From assembly GCF_002929705.1 (NCBI RefSeq), contig NZ_PJIN01000001.1, forward strand, positions 561,244 through 625,243: 64,000 bases of DNA, written 5' to 3'. Position 1 is the stretch's first letter; every line of letters begins with the position of its first letter. Positions 63,512-64,000 of the stretch are shown piece by piece. The notes beneath the pieces were generated by a model. It did not search any database and was not told where the DNA came from. It saw only the letters and a program-made list of their open reading frames with translations. Origin of the DNA: Arthrobacter sp. N199823. Lineage in GTDB: Bacteria; Actinomycetota; Actinomycetes; Actinomycetales; Micrococcaceae. The position numbers and the translations under genes are program-made.

Positions 63512-64000
63512 TTGAGCGCGCCGTTGAAGCCACAAGTGGCCGGCAGAACTTGGCGTTCACGGGGCCGGTCCTTCACCTCCATGGCGGACTACTCGGCGTT
63601 CATCTTCGGCGGAGTCGCGGCCCTATGGCTGGCCTATCTAGTGCTCTCCGAAGGCTTCTTCAGCGGCTGGTATATGGTCCCGTTCATATTCCTGTTTTGG
63701 ATGGTGCTGGCGTATCTGGTGTTGCCGCGGCTACACCGTATTCTGACCACCATTTATGTCCCCGACTACTTCATTGGCCGGGCCCGAACCAGTGACGGGC
63801 TGCTGGGTGATCCAATTAATCTAGCCATCGTTGGCAGCGAGGCACAGCTGCATGAGGCGATGACTCGCGCCGGCTGGATTAGGGCGGATCCAGTCACGCT
63901 GCGTTCGAGCTGGCGCATCGTCACCTCAACGGTCCTGAGGCAAAGCTACGATGAAGCCCCTGTCAGTCCGCTGCTGCTCTTCGGCCACCCGCAGGATTTG
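63512..64000 (+). CDS. LssY-C-domain membrane protein (partial, runs off the window)
   Basis: The frame is open to the window end. Starts could be TTG 63512, GTG 63536 or ATG 63581; none has a clear ribosome site. From ATG 63581 the protein begins MADYSAFIFGGVAALWLAYLVL, a membrane helix, followed by a second (GWYMVPFIFLFWMVLAYLVL). The domain after it (GDPINLAIVGSEAQLHEAM, then AGWIRADPVTLRSSWRI, then SPLLLFGHPQDL) fits the LssY C-terminal domain family of unknown biochemical role. At least 140 residues are visible. Confidence 0.75.
   Translation, partial: MSAPLKPQVAGRTWRSRGRSFTSMADYSAFIFGGVAALWLAYLVLSEGFFSGWYMVPFIFLFWMVLAYLVLPRLHRILTTIYVPDYFIGRARTSDGLLGDPINLAIVGSEAQLHEAMTRAGWIRADPVTLRSSWRIVTSTVLRQSYDEAPVSPLLLFGHPQDL

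Overview
The window looks like chromosomal DNA of a high-GC Gram-positive actinobacterium, most probably a member of the Micrococcaceae such as Arthrobacter or a close relative. The grounds are base composition, heavy use of GTG starts, ATGA/GTGA stop-start overlaps, a long actinobacterial-type LigA, and an MoxR/DUF58/transglutaminase-like/FHA/PP2C/kinase/FtsK cluster. This is inference, since there is no rRNA or species marker in the window. All genes I accept lie on the + strand.

Region 1 (1-3882) is the end of a branched-chain-amino-acid-type ABC transporter operon: a solute-binding protein (partial), two permeases and two ATPases.

Region 2 (3900-25890) is a large catabolic island for hydroxyproline and hydroxyproline-containing glycopeptides. 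It holds a GH127 beta-L-arabinofuranosidase-like enzyme, a five-gene oligopeptide ABC transporter, a prolyl aminopeptidase-like hydrolase and an Xaa-Pro aminopeptidase. It also holds two proline-racemase-superfamily enzymes, an HypD-type deaminase of the DapA family, both AcnX (cis-3-hydroxyproline dehydratase type) subunits and a pyrroline-2-carboxylate-reductase-like protein. A GntR/FCD regulator, a three-subunit D-hydroxyproline dehydrogenase and a 2-oxoglutarate-semialdehyde dehydrogenase complete it. Together these could import arabinosylated Hyp-peptides (plant extensin type), remove arabinose, release Hyp, epimerise and oxidise it, and end at 2-oxoglutarate. Five promoter regions in the island carry related 17-bp palindromes built around ATGT-N-ACAT, which suggests one GntR-controlled regulon.

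Region 3 (26033-56925) is a type VII-like secretion/signalling locus. It opens with two tandem paralogous giant surface proteins (2061 and 2064 aa: membrane anchor, cadherin/Ig-like repeats, fibronectin III modules and different Cys-rich C-terminal tips). A tightly packed operon follows: MoxR ATPase, DUF58 protein, a transglutaminase-fold membrane protein that has lost its catalytic Cys, a zinc-ribbon/RDD/FHA protein, a PP2C phosphatase, an acidic FHA protein, a Ser/Thr receptor kinase, an FHA-HTH-like protein, and an FtsK/EssC-type ATPase with fused N-terminal ubiquitin-like and FHA domains. A single WXG100 protein ends the region. The usual ESX parts EccB, EccD and MycP are not seen here. 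Related intergenic hairpin elements follow the first giant gene and the WXG100 gene.

Region 4 (56993-64000) is more ordinary: a small membrane protein, ligA, an inositol-monophosphatase-family enzyme, a CoA-transferase III protein with apparently rearranged halves, a REP-like palindromic cluster, a GNAT acetyltransferase and the start of an LssY-C-domain membrane protein.
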